A DNA stretch of 64,000 nucleotides from contig JAHBXZ010000003.1 of the NCBI GenBank assembly GCA_019636215.1, positions 1 through 64,000 on the forward strand, given 5' to 3'. A program made the position numbers and the translations under genes. The notes below the pieces were generated by a model. The model saw only the letters and a list, made by a program, of their open reading frames with translations, had not been told where the DNA came from and ran no database searches. Within the stretch, counting starts at the first letter, position 1. Each line of letters opens with the position of its first letter. Origin of the DNA: Planctomycetota bacterium. Its GTDB lineage: Bacteria > Planctomycetota > UBA8742 > UBA2392. Below, piece after piece: positions 25,502 to 35,311 of this stretch.

Positions 25502-28500
25502 GTGAAATCCCCGCTGGAACAACTGCTGAAGTCGCTGGCACCCGTCGCGCAGGCACCCGAAACCGGCGGGATGTCGGGCTGTACCTTCAGCTTGCTGGCG
25601 GCATCAATGCGGCGCACGGCAAGCGGACACCTGCTTGTCGTCACGCCCGGCCCGGAAATGGCGCAGGACCTGCAACTTGACCTGGCGGCCCTGCTTCCGG
25701 ATTACACCGTTCTGGTCGCCCCGCTGGTCGAGGCCCAGGCGCCGGACCGCGACGCCGCCTGGCTTGCATTTCTGGGCAGACTGGCCGGCGCGCGCGCCGA
25801 AACCAGCGTTGTGATAGCGCCGGCGGCCACGCTGCTGGAGCCGTTGCCGGAGCCTGCCACACTGCGCCAAGGCGTTCTGTCAGTTGCGCCCGGCGAAGTG
25901 CTGGAACCAGAACCCCTGCTGCGGCGGCTTTCCGAGTGCGGGTTTACTCGCGTCGACCAGGTTGACGGGCCGTCCCAGTTTGCGCGGCGCGGCGGCATCA
26001 TTGACCTGTTTCCGCCCACGCGCTCAACCCCGGTGCGCATTGAGCTGTTCGGAAAGCAGGTCGAATCCGTACGCGCGCTGGACCTTGCCACCCAGCGCAG
26101 CTTTGAGGCCTTGCCACAGGGCGTGGCCTTTCCGTTGCTCTCCCCGGACCTCTCCACGCGGCCGGCCGCGCTCGCCGACTACCTGCCAGGGGCAACGGTC
26201 GCGGCCGTGCAGGCCGACATGGTGCGGGAACGCCTGCAGACGCTGGCCAGCTTCCGCCACGACCCTGATACTCAAGGACGCATCCGCAGCGCTGAGGCTC
26301 TGGTCAGTGATTCCCGCCAATGGGTGCAGCGCGATGCATCGGCAAACCTTGCCTGTGTTACGCCCGTGAGTCTGGGCGATGGCTACGCAGGCATCGCGGC
26401 GCTGGTGCGCGCGCTGGGCGAATCCGGCCACCATGTGGCACTGTTCTGTGGCCTGGCGCCGGAACTCAAGGTCGTAACCGACGGCCTGGCGGAACACGGG
26501 TGCAAGCCCGGCAGCGGCCTGTCGCTGCTGCCCGGCGATGTCGAGGGCAGCCGGGTGCTGCCCGCGCAGAAGTTCGCGGTGCTGAGCCTTCACGAACTTC
26601 TGGGCCGCGCCCGCCGCCGCATGGGCCTTGAACCAGAACACGAAACCACCGCAGGCGCGCTGCTGGACGACTTCGTGCAGATGGAAGTCGGTGATTATGT
26701 CGTGCACCTGCAGCACGGCATCGCGCGTTACCAGGGCATGGAGACCATGTCGCGCGACGGCCGCACCGGCGAGTTCTTAACCCTGGAGTTCGACGAAGGG
26801 CTGGTGCTGCATGTGCCCGTCACCAACGCCGACGTAGTGCAGAAGTACATCGGCGTACGTGGCGAGGTACCGCGGCTTTCCCGGTACAACACGGCCGCAT
26901 GGTCCGAAAAGAAACTGCGCGCCCAACAGAGCGTGCTGAAGCTGGCGCAGGACCTTCTTGAAGTGCAGGCCCTGCGCGCGCAGGAAGCCGGGCACCCCTG
27001 CAAACCCGACGGCAACGAACAGGCAGAGTACGAGGCCGCGTGCCCGTTCCGTGATACACCCGACCAGCAGAAGGCCAGCGTTGCCATCAAACTCGACATG
27101 GAGCGCAAGCGCCCGATGGACCGGCTGGTCTGCGGCGATGTCGGATACGGCAAGACGGAACTTGCCATGCGGGCGGCATTCAAGATGGTACAGGAAGGCC
27201 GACAGGTGGCCGTTCTCGTGCCCACCACGGTACTGGCCCAGCAGCACTTCCTGACATTCACCGAGCGCATGAAGCAGTTTGCCGTGATCGTGGATGTGCT
27301 CTCGCGCTTTCGCACGGGCGCCGAGCAACGCAGGACAATCGAAGGCCTGGCAGAGGGCAAGGTAGACATCGTGATCGGCACTCATCGCCTGCTGTCGCAG
27401 GACGTCCAGTTCAAGGACCTTGGGCTGGTGATCATTGATGAAGAACAGCGCTTTGGCGTGGAACACAAGGAGCGCCTGAAGCACATGCGGCGCACCGTTG
27501 ACGTGCTGACCCTGTCGGCCACGCCGATCCCGCGCACGCTGCACCAGGCCATGCTGGGTCTGCGCGACATCAGTAACCTGACAACGCCGCCACAAAGCCG
27601 GCTGGCTGTGCAGACCAGGATCGCGCACTTTGAAGACAACCTGGTGCGCGAGGCCATCCGGGCCGAAATCGCCCGTGACGGGCAGGTCTTCTTTGTGCAC
27701 AACCGCGTCTTTGACATTGATGTGGTGGCTGAGCGCATCCAGCGCATTGTGCCGGAGGCCCGCGTCGAGATCGGCCACGGCCAGATGGCCGAGGGCGAAC
27801 TTGAAGAAGTCATGCTGCGCTTCATGGCGCGCCAGACAGACGTACTGGTCTGCACCACGATCATTGAAAGCGGCATCGATGTTCGCAGTGCCAACACCAT
27901 GTTCATTGACCAGGCCCACATGTACGGGCTGGCCGACCTGCACCAGCTGCGCGGGCGCGTGGGCAGATACCACCACCAGGCCCATTGCTGGCTGCTGGTG
28001 CCGGATGACGTGTCGGTGCCCGAGATTGCCGCAAAACGCCTGAAGGCCATTCTGCAGTACCAGGCACTTGGCAGCGGCTTCAAGATCGCCATGCGCGACC
28101 TTGAACTCAGGGGCGCAGGCAACCTCCTTGGTCCCGAACAAAGCGGCCACATTGCCAGTGTGGGCTATGACCTGTACTGCCGCCTGCTCGAGCGCGCTGT
28201 CCGCAAGATGAAGCACGAGACCGTGCCGCCGGATGTTGACACCCAGCTGGATCTCGGGCTGGACCTGCGGCTGCCGGTGTCCTGGATCAAGTCGCCGCGA
28301 CACCGACTTGAGATTTACCGCAAGCTTGCACGGCTTGCCGATGACAAGCAGGCCGAAGACCTGCGCCGTGAAGCCGTTGATCGCTTTGGCCGGCCGCCGC
28401 GCGAGTTTGAACGGCTGCTGACGGCCGCACTGGTGCGCGCCCGGCTGGCACGACTGGGTGTGGTCGCCCTCAGCGCCGCCGAGGACCACCTGAAGATCCG

Positions 28501-28684
28501 GGCGTTGTCGGCCCAGCGCACGCACAAGCTGCTGGCGCTGGCCAGCAAGAACTTCCGGGTTCTTGATGAAACCACTCTGGCCCTGCCTTTGCGGGCAGGT
28601 CTTCACGAGCCAGAGGACCAGCTTCGCTTCCTGTCCAACCTGCTGCAGAGCCTCGCGCGGCATGGCGTTTACAGTTCGGGCTAG
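25502..28684 (+). CDS. mfd: Transcription-repair coupling factor Mfd
   Basis: 1060 residues. The protein removes RNA polymerase stalled at DNA damage and recruits UvrA. Domains in order: a UvrB-like N-part, the RNA polymerase interaction domain near residue 400 (VGDYVVHLQHGIARYQG), the helicase with Walker A GDVGYGKTE (about 545) and DEEQRFG (about 645), the LSATPIPRTL motif, helicase motif VI in LHQLRGRVGR, and the C-terminal TRCF domain. GTG at 25502 is the likely start. The length is slightly shorter than E. coli Mfd (1148). Confidence 0.97.
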   Translation: MKSPLEQLLKSLAPVAQAPETGGMSGCTFSLLAASMRRTASGHLLVVTPGPEMAQDLQLDLAALLPDYTVLVAPLVEAQAPDRDAAWLAFLGRLAGARAETSVVIAPAATLLEPLPEPATLRQGVLSVAPGEVLEPEPLLRRLSECGFTRVDQVDGPSQFARRGGIIDLFPPTRSTPVRIELFGKQVESVRALDLATQRSFEALPQGVAFPLLSPDLSTRPAALADYLPGATVAAVQADMVRERLQTLASFRHDPDTQGRIRSAEALVSDSRQWVQRDASANLACVTPVSLGDGYAGIAALVRALGESGHHVALFCGLAPELKVVTDGLAEHGCKPGSGLSLLPGDVEGSRVLPAQKFAVLSLHELLGRARRRMGLEPEHETTAGALLDDFVQMEVGDYVVHLQHGIARYQGMETMSRDGRTGEFLTLEFDEGLVLHVPVTNADVVQKYIGVRGEVPRLSRYNTAAWSEKKLRAQQSVLKLAQDLLEVQALRAQEAGHPCKPDGNEQAEYEAACPFRDTPDQQKASVAIKLDMERKRPMDRLVCGDVGYGKTELAMRAAFKMVQEGRQVAVLVPTTVLAQQHFLTFTERMKQFAVIVDVLSRFRTGAEQRRTIEGLAEGKVDIVIGTHRLLSQDVQFKDLGLVIIDEEQRFGVEHKERLKHMRRTVDVLTLSATPIPRTLHQAMLGLRDISNLTTPPQSRLAVQTRIAHFEDNLVREAIRAEIARDGQVFFVHNRVFDIDVVAERIQRIVPEARVEIGHGQMAEGELEEVMLRFMARQTDVLVCTTIIESGIDVRSANTMFIDQAHMYGLADLHQLRGRVGRYHHQAHCWLLVPDDVSVPEIAAKRLKAILQYQALGSGFKIAMRDLELRGAGNLLGPEQSGHIASVGYDLYCRLLERAVRKMKHETVPPDVDTQLDLGLDLRLPVSWIKSPRHRLEIYRKLARLADDKQAEDLRREAVDRFGRPPREFERLLTAALVRARLARLGVVALSAAEDHLKIRALSAQRTHKLLALASKNFRVLDETTLALPLRAGLHEPEDQLRFLSNLLQSLARHGVYSSG

Positions 28685-28725
28685 AGGCTTGCCCCTGTCT
28701 GCCCCCCACTGCATCCTGTGCGCCC

Positions 28726-29862
28726 ATGACACGCCTTTCTGCCATCTTCTGCCTTCTGGCGCTTATGCCCCTGCTTGCGCTTGCGCAGTCAAAGGCGGCC
28801 CGCACCAGTGACGGAACCAACGAAGTGCTGGCAATCGTCAATGGCAAGCCGGTGACCTATCAACAGATCGTCGGCAGCCGCGACATCCCTTCCGAGATCA
28901 ACGCAATCCGCCAGTCGCGCCCCGGAATGGAGAACGTGCCCGACTCCACACTGGAAAAGCAGATTGTTCACCAGGCCCTGGCGGCGCACGTGCTGCAGAT
29001 CCTGCTGGAAGCCGAGGCCGACAAACTGCAACTGACCATTTCCGACAGCCTTATGCGGTCGATTCTGGCCAATGAGCGCCGCAAAGCCGGCATTGCCGAC
29101 GACGACGACCAGGCCTGGGCGCGGTTTTGCAAGACGCGTTATGGCCAGACGCCCAGCGACTACCGCGAGCGGCGTCGCCGGGACCTCCGCCGCTCCGAGG
29201 CACTGCAGTACCTGGCTGGCGCACGCGGCTCGCTGCCGGCCGAGATTCCGGTCTCTGCGTACTTTTCGCTGTCTGTAACACCCCGCGATGTACGGCTGGA
29301 ATTCGATGCCAAGCGCGTAGACTGGCGCGTGGCTCGCAAGATTGACTTCCGGCAGTTCAAGCTTTACTACCCGCAGGACACGACGATTGACGTCCGCAAC
29401 AAGCTGCTGCAGGCCATCCAGGACCCGAACACGGGTGTCTACCCGAGAGTGCTGAAGGGTGAATCCATGGAGGCCGCCACAGACGGCCTCAAGAAGCTGC
29501 TGGAAGACCAGAAGTTTCCGGGCGTGCGATACGAAGTTGGCGAGCGCCGCGTGGCCAAGGACGACAGCGAGCTCGATACCACAGCATACGGCATGGTGTT
29601 GTCGGTTCCTCGCACCGGCGGGCTTTCCAAGCTGGCCGCCGTTGCCGAAGAAGACACCGACGGCGCAACGCAAGAAGTGATCACGTTCTGCCAGGTGTTT
29701 TCGCGCGAAGAAGGCGACCAGCGCGAGTTTGACGACCCCAAGGTGCAGGAGACAATCCGCAACGAGATCTTTTACCGCAAGTTGCAGGAGAACCGGGTGA
29801 AAGTTGAACAGGCGCTGCTCAAGCGCGCGGCAATTGTTCCCGAGAAACTGATCAGCCGCTAG
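28726..29862 (+). CDS. Exported SurA-N-like protein
   Basis: 378 residues with a signal peptide (cleavage likely after LALA at about 20). The region VLAIVNGKPVTYQQIV followed by a helical segment resembles the N-terminal chaperone part of SurA/PrsA peptidyl-prolyl isomerases. I do not see a clear rotamase domain; the C-terminal half has no motif I recognise. It may help outer-membrane protein folding in the periplasm. It begins 41 bases after mfd. Confidence 0.6.
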   Translation: MTRLSAIFCLLALMPLLALAQSKAARTSDGTNEVLAIVNGKPVTYQQIVGSRDIPSEINAIRQSRPGMENVPDSTLEKQIVHQALAAHVLQILLEAEADKLQLTISDSLMRSILANERRKAGIADDDDQAWARFCKTRYGQTPSDYRERRRRDLRRSEALQYLAGARGSLPAEIPVSAYFSLSVTPRDVRLEFDAKRVDWRVARKIDFRQFKLYYPQDTTIDVRNKLLQAIQDPNTGVYPRVLKGESMEAATDGLKKLLEDQKFPGVRYEVGERRVAKDDSELDTTAYGMVLSVPRTGGLSKLAAVAEEDTDGATQEVITFCQVFSREEGDQREFDDPKVQETIRNEIFYRKLQENRVKVEQALLKRAAIVPEKLISR

Positions 29863-29916
29863 CCGCCGGTTGCGCCACTGCACTGTCACGGTTATCTAGA
29901 GGCTGGAGAGCCCTTC

Positions 29917-30165
29917 ATGCCCGCACCCCCGAAACTGTACAAAGTTGGCGAGATCATGCGCCACACAGGGCTGTCGCGGCAGACTATCCACAACTACACC
30001 ATGCTGGGGCTGATCAAGCCCGGCGAGCGCACGGACAGCGGCCACCGCCTCTACGACGAAACCGTGTTTGACCGCCTGCGCCGGATCAAACTGTTGAAAG
30101 TCCACCGCACACTCGAAGAAGTGCGCGAGATCCTGGATGCCGAAGACAAGCAGGCCGGGGCCTGA
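29917..30165 (+). CDS. Small MerR-family transcriptional regulator
   Basis: 82 residues, essentially only the winged helix-turn-helix and first helix of a MerR-type protein: YKVGEIMRHTGLSRQTIHNYTMLGLIKP, then R-D-G-RLYDE. It lacks an effector-binding domain, so it may be constitutive or dimerise through its short C-terminal helix. GGAGAG lies upstream of the ATG. It ends six bases before the convergent glycosyltransferase stop. Targets are unknown. Confidence 0.85.
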   Translation: MPAPPKLYKVGEIMRHTGLSRQTIHNYTMLGLIKPGERTDSGHRLYDETVFDRLRRIKLLKVHRTLEEVREILDAEDKQAGA

Positions 30166-30171
30166 CGACGC

Positions 30172-31227
30172 TCACGCAATGTGCGCAAGGCATGCGGCCA
30201 GCACCCGGTCAACACTGATCTCGTTCATGCAGCGATGGTCGATTGGGCAGTCTTTCAATTGGCACGGCCATGTGTAAGGGCTGCAATCCACGGCCTGGCG
30301 GATGACTTCGCCGCGCTCGATGCCCGGCAACGCCGAGTAGCGCGGGTCATTTGGCCCCATGATGCAAACCACAGGCCGACCCAACGCCACCGCCACATGG
30401 CGCGGCCCGGTGTCGTTGGTAAGAACCAGCGCGGCGTTTGCCATCACGGCCTTCAGCACACCCAGGTTCAGGCCGACGCTTGTGGGCGGCTTTGTCTCCA
30501 TGACGCGCGCCACGGAATCCAGCGTGGCTTCTTCACCGGGGCCGCCACTGAGCAGTATCTTGCAGCCCTGCCGCGCCAGCGCATCGCCCACTGCGGCAAA
30601 CCTGTCTGCCGGCCAGAGTTTGCTGGGCCCGAAAGCTGCGCCTGGCGCGATGATGACCAGCGGGCCGCCCTCCAGACCAAGGCGACCCATGGCATCGGCC
30701 GCTGCGGCGGACTCTTCGGGCGTTACGGTCAACTCAGGCTTCAGCGGCCCGGGCGGCAGGCCCATGACGTCAAGCAAGTCCATGAAGTACTGGCCCGTGT
30801 ACTTCGGGACGAACTTTCCGGTCTCGTCGTGGTCACGCGGCCTGCCGGCGTGCAGCAAGAACCGCCGGCCCTCCTTGAAATAGCCGACCCTGCGCTTTAC
30901 TCCACCCCACAGAAACTGAAACGCACTGCCAAGGCTGTTGGGCAGGATGATGCCAAGATCAAACCGCCGCGCGCGCATCTGCCGCGCAAAGGCCAAAGAG
31001 CCGCCAAGGCCGGCATGGAGGCCTTTGCGGTCGTAGGGAAGAACTTCATGGAACCAGGTGTTTCCTGCCAGCAGGGGCACGCCGGCCGGCAGGCAGATCA
31101 GTGTCAATCGGTCGCGGCCATAGTGCGAGGCCAGCCTGGCAAAAGCCGGTGTAGCCATAACGAGGTCGCCCAGCGCATTGGGGGCGCGTACGACCACGTT
31201 GCGGGCATCCAGCATGTCGCGTAGCAT
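30172..31227 (-). CDS. Glycosyltransferase family 9 (ADP-heptose:LPS heptosyltransferase-like)
   Basis: 351 residues with the two-domain GT-B layout of WaaF/WaaC. Family blocks are VRAPNALGDLVMATPAF at the N-terminus, IIAPGAAFGPSKLWPADRFA in the middle, LTNDTGPRHVAVALGRPVV (nucleotide-binding), and CPIDHRCMNEI near the end. It would add a heptose to the lipopolysaccharide inner core on the cytoplasmic face of the inner membrane. This supports an outer membrane with LPS. The start could be ATG 31227 or 31215. Confidence 0.85.
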   Translation of the reverse strand: MLRDMLDARNVVVRAPNALGDLVMATPAFARLASHYGRDRLTLICLPAGVPLLAGNTWFHEVLPYDRKGLHAGLGGSLAFARQMRARRFDLGIILPNSLGSAFQFLWGGVKRRVGYFKEGRRFLLHAGRPRDHDETGKFVPKYTGQYFMDLLDVMGLPPGPLKPELTVTPEESAAAADAMGRLGLEGGPLVIIAPGAAFGPSKLWPADRFAAVGDALARQGCKILLSGGPGEEATLDSVARVMETKPPTSVGLNLGVLKAVMANAALVLTNDTGPRHVAVALGRPVVCIMGPNDPRYSALPGIERGEVIRQAVDCSPYTWPCQLKDCPIDHRCMNEISVDRVLAACLAHIA

Positions 31228-31263
31228 CCGCCCGAATCATAGGACGGCCAACCAAGGACGTAA

Positions 31264-33855
31264 GTGCGCATCGTCGACACTGACTTCGACAGCCTGGTGG
31301 AATCCGTCGGGGCTTCTCGCCGGCTGGCCACCCGCATTGGGGCCTTGGCACGCCAGGGTCTGTTCGTGACCGAAACGCTGGTCGAGCTTGCTGCCGACGA
31401 CGATGGCAAGCCGCTGGCCACGCTGCTGCTGTCCAAGTCTCTGCTGGACTCCGCCGATGCACTCGATCAAGACGCGCTTGCCAGGCTGACCAAATCGAAA
31501 TGGTTCAAGGACAACCCGGTTGCGCTGGTTCAGCGGCAGGGACGTCGCATAGTCTGCCTTGCCGAGGAAGCCGACAGCCCGGCCACTGCCTCGGGCCGGG
31601 CGCTGATGTCCGCGCCGGGGGCCGCCAACGCGCTGATCCCGCCCGAGGAAGCCAGCAGGCTGCTGCCCGCCGAAGAACTCGCCCGCCTGAAGCTCGATCT
31701 TGTCACCAGTGCCGACGCGGGCCGCCGCCTGGAAGCCCTGCGCAAACTGTTTCTGGGCGGACTGTCGACCGAGGAAAAGACCGCGCTGTTCCTTTCGGCG
31801 CTGCGCGATCGCGAACCAGACGTCCGCGCCGAGGGCGCGCGCGCCCTTGGTGCCATGGGTCTCGATGCCGCCCTGACGGAAAACCTTGCGCGGGCCGCTT
31901 CGGCCAGCGCCGCTGAGCGCGTGGCCGCGATCAGCAACCTGGGCCAGGTGCTGTTGCGCCTGGAACCTGTTCACCGGCAACTTGTGGCCGGCGCCGTGCT
32001 TGAGATGGCAATCCCATCCGAGGAACGCGAAGTGGTGTTGGCGGTGCTGGGCCTGCTTTCCACTCGCCTGGCGGATGCCGGTGATGCCCGCAGCCTGTTG
32101 CCGAGCCTGCACGGCAAGCTCACGGCCCTGCTGCAGGTTCACTTTCTCAAGTTCGAAGACGCTGCCCGCGGCGTCTACGCCGCCATGTTTGCAGTGGACC
32201 CTGAGACGGTGTCCGGCTTGCTCAGCCGCACCGTGGAAGACAGCTCGCAGGAGAACCTGCGCTTCTTTGCGCTGGGATTGATCACTCGCCATCACCCGGA
32301 GGCCACCGGCCGCCCCGCCGTGGTCGCGCAGTTCGTCAACGGCCTTTGCACGGGCTCTGAGCTTGACCGCAACTACCAGTCCTGTGCCGCCGCGCTGGTC
32401 AGGCTGGGCGATGTCGCTGTTGATGGCCTGCTGGAGTCATTGCCCCGCGCCGAAGAAACCGGCAGGCGGCGCATCGTGGACTTGTTCGGCCACATGTTGC
32501 GCGGAGGCGACGACGTCAAGCCTGTCGGCAGTGCTGCTGCAACGCGAGCCGCAGAAGCCTGCATCGATCTTTACTCGGACGCCAGTGCCGAGCTGCGAAC
32601 ATCGATCCTTGAAAGCGGCGTGGTGAACCATGCCGCGGTCGGCACCGATCTGCGCCGTCGCGCTGTGGAGGCCTTTGTAGACAGCCTTCACGAGTTCCGC
32701 TTCGAACGCCAGATTGAACTTGTGCAGCTTGCGCTGGCCCAGTGCGGCCGCGTCGCCCTGGAACCTCTGCACCAGGCCATGCTGCACAGCGGCCATGACG
32801 TGACACGGCTGTCCGCCGCGTTGTTGTTGCCCCGTATTGTCGAGGCCACAATCGACCTTCCCGCCAGCACACTGGTGGGGTTGGTCAGCGACATTCGCGA
32901 AATCGCCGACGCCGAAGAGACAGATTTTCCGGACCGGGGGCCACTGTTCATTGCGCTGGGCCGCATCGGCGCGCACCCGTCGTTTCCCGGCCCCGATGCA
33001 GACCGGCTTTGCGCGCACCTGCGCGAATCCCTGGGCCGCACCAGTGCCGTGTACGACGTGCTGGAAGGCCTGGGATACATTGCCGCGGGTACCAACCTCA
33101 GTAGTGCCGAACGACTGGAGGCCGGCTACCTGCTGCTGGGCGTGCTCAAGAAAGGCGTGCCCGCCCAATCAGCACGCCTTCGCAAGAACGAAGACGGCGA
33201 AGAAGTGCTGCACTTCGGCCGCGAGACTACCGCCTACACAGACATGATTCCCCGCATCCTCGAGGGCCTGGGCCGGATGCTGGAGGCCCCCCGGACGCCC
33301 GAGGCGCTGTTCACGCGCATTGTGCGCGACCTGCTTGAAATCTGGGCGCAGATCACCGACTACCGGCGCATTTGGGCGCCCGCCGCAACAATGACTCTGG
33401 CCAACCTGCTGGGCCAGATTGCGCTGGGCAGCCGCCGCCCGGACGCAATGGTGGACGAGATCGCCGAGCTGTTGTCGCGCAAGTTGATTCTGCTGCCGGT
33501 ACTGCAGGTGATTTCGCACATCGCTGCGGCAAGGCCCACGGGCGAATCGATGGATAAACTTTCGGCGCGCATCTTTGCCGAACTCCACAAGCGCCTGAAC
33601 AGCGAGCCGGCACCCGAGTTCACCGAGCGCCGCCAGTTGCTGCAGACCATGACGGCGCTGGTGCAGCGCCCCAGGCTTGGCGACCGCGACAAGGACATAG
33701 AACAGGCCCGTCGGGTTGTGATTGAGGCCCTGTTTGATGCCATGCGCGGCAAGGTGATTGTCGCCCGCGGGCTGCTGGATTCGCTGGCCAAGGGGCAGCA
33801 CATTCCTCAGTCCATGCGCGACGACATCGCCCGCCGCCTGAAGCCCGCGCGCTAA
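31264..33855 (+). CDS. Large HEAT-repeat-like helical protein
   Basis: 863 residues, no signal peptide, nearly all alpha-helical. Leu/Ala-rich helical pairs recur through most of the length (for example SALRDREPDVRAEGARALGAMG, a typical HEAT motif). The N-terminal 120 residues are different and unknown. The start is GTG 31264, with AAGGA upstream, 36 bases from the divergent glycosyltransferase start. HEAT solenoids are scaffolds for protein or nucleic-acid binding; no enzymatic motif is present. The following gene is in the same direction. Confidence 0.65.
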   Translation: MRIVDTDFDSLVESVGASRRLATRIGALARQGLFVTETLVELAADDDGKPLATLLLSKSLLDSADALDQDALARLTKSKWFKDNPVALVQRQGRRIVCLAEEADSPATASGRALMSAPGAANALIPPEEASRLLPAEELARLKLDLVTSADAGRRLEALRKLFLGGLSTEEKTALFLSALRDREPDVRAEGARALGAMGLDAALTENLARAASASAAERVAAISNLGQVLLRLEPVHRQLVAGAVLEMAIPSEEREVVLAVLGLLSTRLADAGDARSLLPSLHGKLTALLQVHFLKFEDAARGVYAAMFAVDPETVSGLLSRTVEDSSQENLRFFALGLITRHHPEATGRPAVVAQFVNGLCTGSELDRNYQSCAAALVRLGDVAVDGLLESLPRAEETGRRRIVDLFGHMLRGGDDVKPVGSAAATRAAEACIDLYSDASAELRTSILESGVVNHAAVGTDLRRRAVEAFVDSLHEFRFERQIELVQLALAQCGRVALEPLHQAMLHSGHDVTRLSAALLLPRIVEATIDLPASTLVGLVSDIREIADAEETDFPDRGPLFIALGRIGAHPSFPGPDADRLCAHLRESLGRTSAVYDVLEGLGYIAAGTNLSSAERLEAGYLLLGVLKKGVPAQSARLRKNEDGEEVLHFGRETTAYTDMIPRILEGLGRMLEAPRTPEALFTRIVRDLLEIWAQITDYRRIWAPAATMTLANLLGQIALGSRRPDAMVDEIAELLSRKLILLPVLQVISHIAAARPTGESMDKLSARIFAELHKRLNSEPAPEFTERRQLLQTMTALVQRPRLGDRDKDIEQARRVVIEALFDAMRGKVIVARGLLDSLAKGQHIPQSMRDDIARRLKPAR

Positions 33856-33952
33856 CACGTTCTCCGCATTTTACTGACTGTCAGGCGATCTTTGATATCT
33901 GCGCGCTTTCGCTTGTCGCGCCGGCTTCTACCTTGGCGCGCCGGAGACCAAC

Positions 33953-34693
33953 ATGCGCGCATTTCACTACAAACTGCTTGTCTGTGGCCAGCCCAGCTTC
34001 CGCAGCATTCGCGAGGCCTTGCCCCAGGTTGCCTATGAAGCCGGTGCCCAGCGCGGCTTCCTGCTTGATAAAGACAACAGCCAGAATCGCGTCGCGGGGC
34101 GCTATGTGTACACCAAAGTCGGCAAGGTGGTGAACCTGGACCCCACCACGCTGCAGCCCAAGGAAGTGGCCGTTGAATCGCTGGCCGAGTGCAAGTTTGA
34201 ACTCGACCAGCAGAAGGGCCTTGCCATGGCCCAGCAGCGCCGCGGCGAGCTGAACTCCCTGCATGAGGCGCTGGACTCCATCCCGGAAACCAGCGTGGAG
34301 TTTGAAGACCTGAACCTGAACCTGTGCGCGCTGATGTTCGACATCCAGCGCGCCTACAAGAAGAACCAGGTAAAGAGCCTGCGCATCAAGGACTACCTGG
34401 CGCGCGAGAACATGCTGGCAAACGCCACGTTCAAGCTGGTGGAACCGCAGGAGGCCGAAAAGCTGGCAGAGAAGTTCGCCGAACAGTTGCAGGGCTTCAC
34501 CCTTACGCTGAAGCTGCCCGATGGCGCCTGCGCACTGACGGTAACGCGCAACGGCAGTGTTCGCGCCAGCGACGACACCCCCGAAGACGTGCTGCGCTTT
34601 GTGAAGGATCTGCTGCCGGCGCACCACGAGGCCGCGGTCGAAACGACCGAGGTCCGCGACCCGGTTGCCGCCAAGCGTACTCGCAAGCGTTAG
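33953..34693 (+). CDS. Unknown protein
   Basis: 246 residues, no signal peptide or membrane segment. The N-terminal 40 residues look like a compact alpha/beta start (FHYKLLVCGQPSFRSIREALPQVAYEAG). The middle is helical and charged, and the C-terminus is a Lys/Arg-rich tail (AAKRTRKR). I do not recognise the family. It may be cotranscribed with the HEAT-repeat gene 97 bases upstream. It ends 18 bp from the stop of the accessory-island gene on the other strand. Confidence 0.6.
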   Translation: MRAFHYKLLVCGQPSFRSIREALPQVAYEAGAQRGFLLDKDNSQNRVAGRYVYTKVGKVVNLDPTTLQPKEVAVESLAECKFELDQQKGLAMAQQRRGELNSLHEALDSIPETSVEFEDLNLNLCALMFDIQRAYKKNQVKSLRIKDYLARENMLANATFKLVEPQEAEKLAEKFAEQLQGFTLTLKLPDGACALTVTRNGSVRASDDTPEDVLRFVKDLLPAHHEAAVETTEVRDPVAAKRTRKR

Positions 34694-34711
34694 CGATCGC
34701 CCGGCGCAGGT

Positions 34712-35311
34712 TCAATACTGACGCAGCATGCAGCCGGGGTTGTCGGCCCGGTTGCTGAGCATGTTTGCAGGCTTGGCCAAAGCGCCGGTTATTGATTCCA
34801 CGCCCGTGGGTGCGACCAGGCGGTAGGTTTGGCCATCGGCGCTCAGGCCGGTGGCGTCGCCGAACACTTCCACCCGCGTGGCCGTGGGCACGGCAAAGAT
34901 GGTCAGGAAGCTGGGTTTTTCAACGTCGGCAATCAATGTCCAGCCCACCATGTAACTCTGGAAGTCCGCGTTTTCGTCGGTGAAGCCGGTGACCATCAAA
35001 AACGGCACGTGGTCCGGGTCATCGGTCCAGCTGCCGCCGGTGGTGTTGTCGCCGGTGTGGAAGTCATAGACCACAAACCCCTGGGTCTGCCCGTTCAGCG
35101 CCGCATACACCGGGGCCGAAGCCCCGCCCACATCGGCCACCACAACCGTGCCCGAGGTCGTGTCACTCACCCGCGCCGTGATGTAACGGTCGCCCGTGCT
35201 GCCCGGTCTTGAGATCACCAGTTCCATGGCTGTCACCCTTCCGTCCGGGTGCAACACCACTACGGACTTGCCATTACAGAATACAATGAACCTCAGGAAA
35301 GCGCTGTTCAA
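34712..35311 (-). pseudogene. Rhs-type segment, truncated copy 1
   Basis: This frame shares a block with the Rhs-type remnant at 36775-37851: MELVISRP, then TRVEVFGDATGLSADG-TYRLVAP-GV and ALAKP-NMLSNRADN-GCM. In the other copy the block leads into an Rhs core; here it stops at once after GCMLRQY. DNA identity over about 155 bp (34730-34885 versus 37650-37810) is close to 90 percent. The frame keeps an extra stretch of about 105 residues that the other copy lacks. No start codon or ribosome-binding site is convincing, so this is most likely a leftover C-terminal fragment. Confidence 0.6.

Noticed and set aside
26777..28732. A 651-residue open frame on the minus strand
   Set aside because: It is the shadow of mfd, whose motifs are beyond doubt, and has no family signature or ribosome-binding site.
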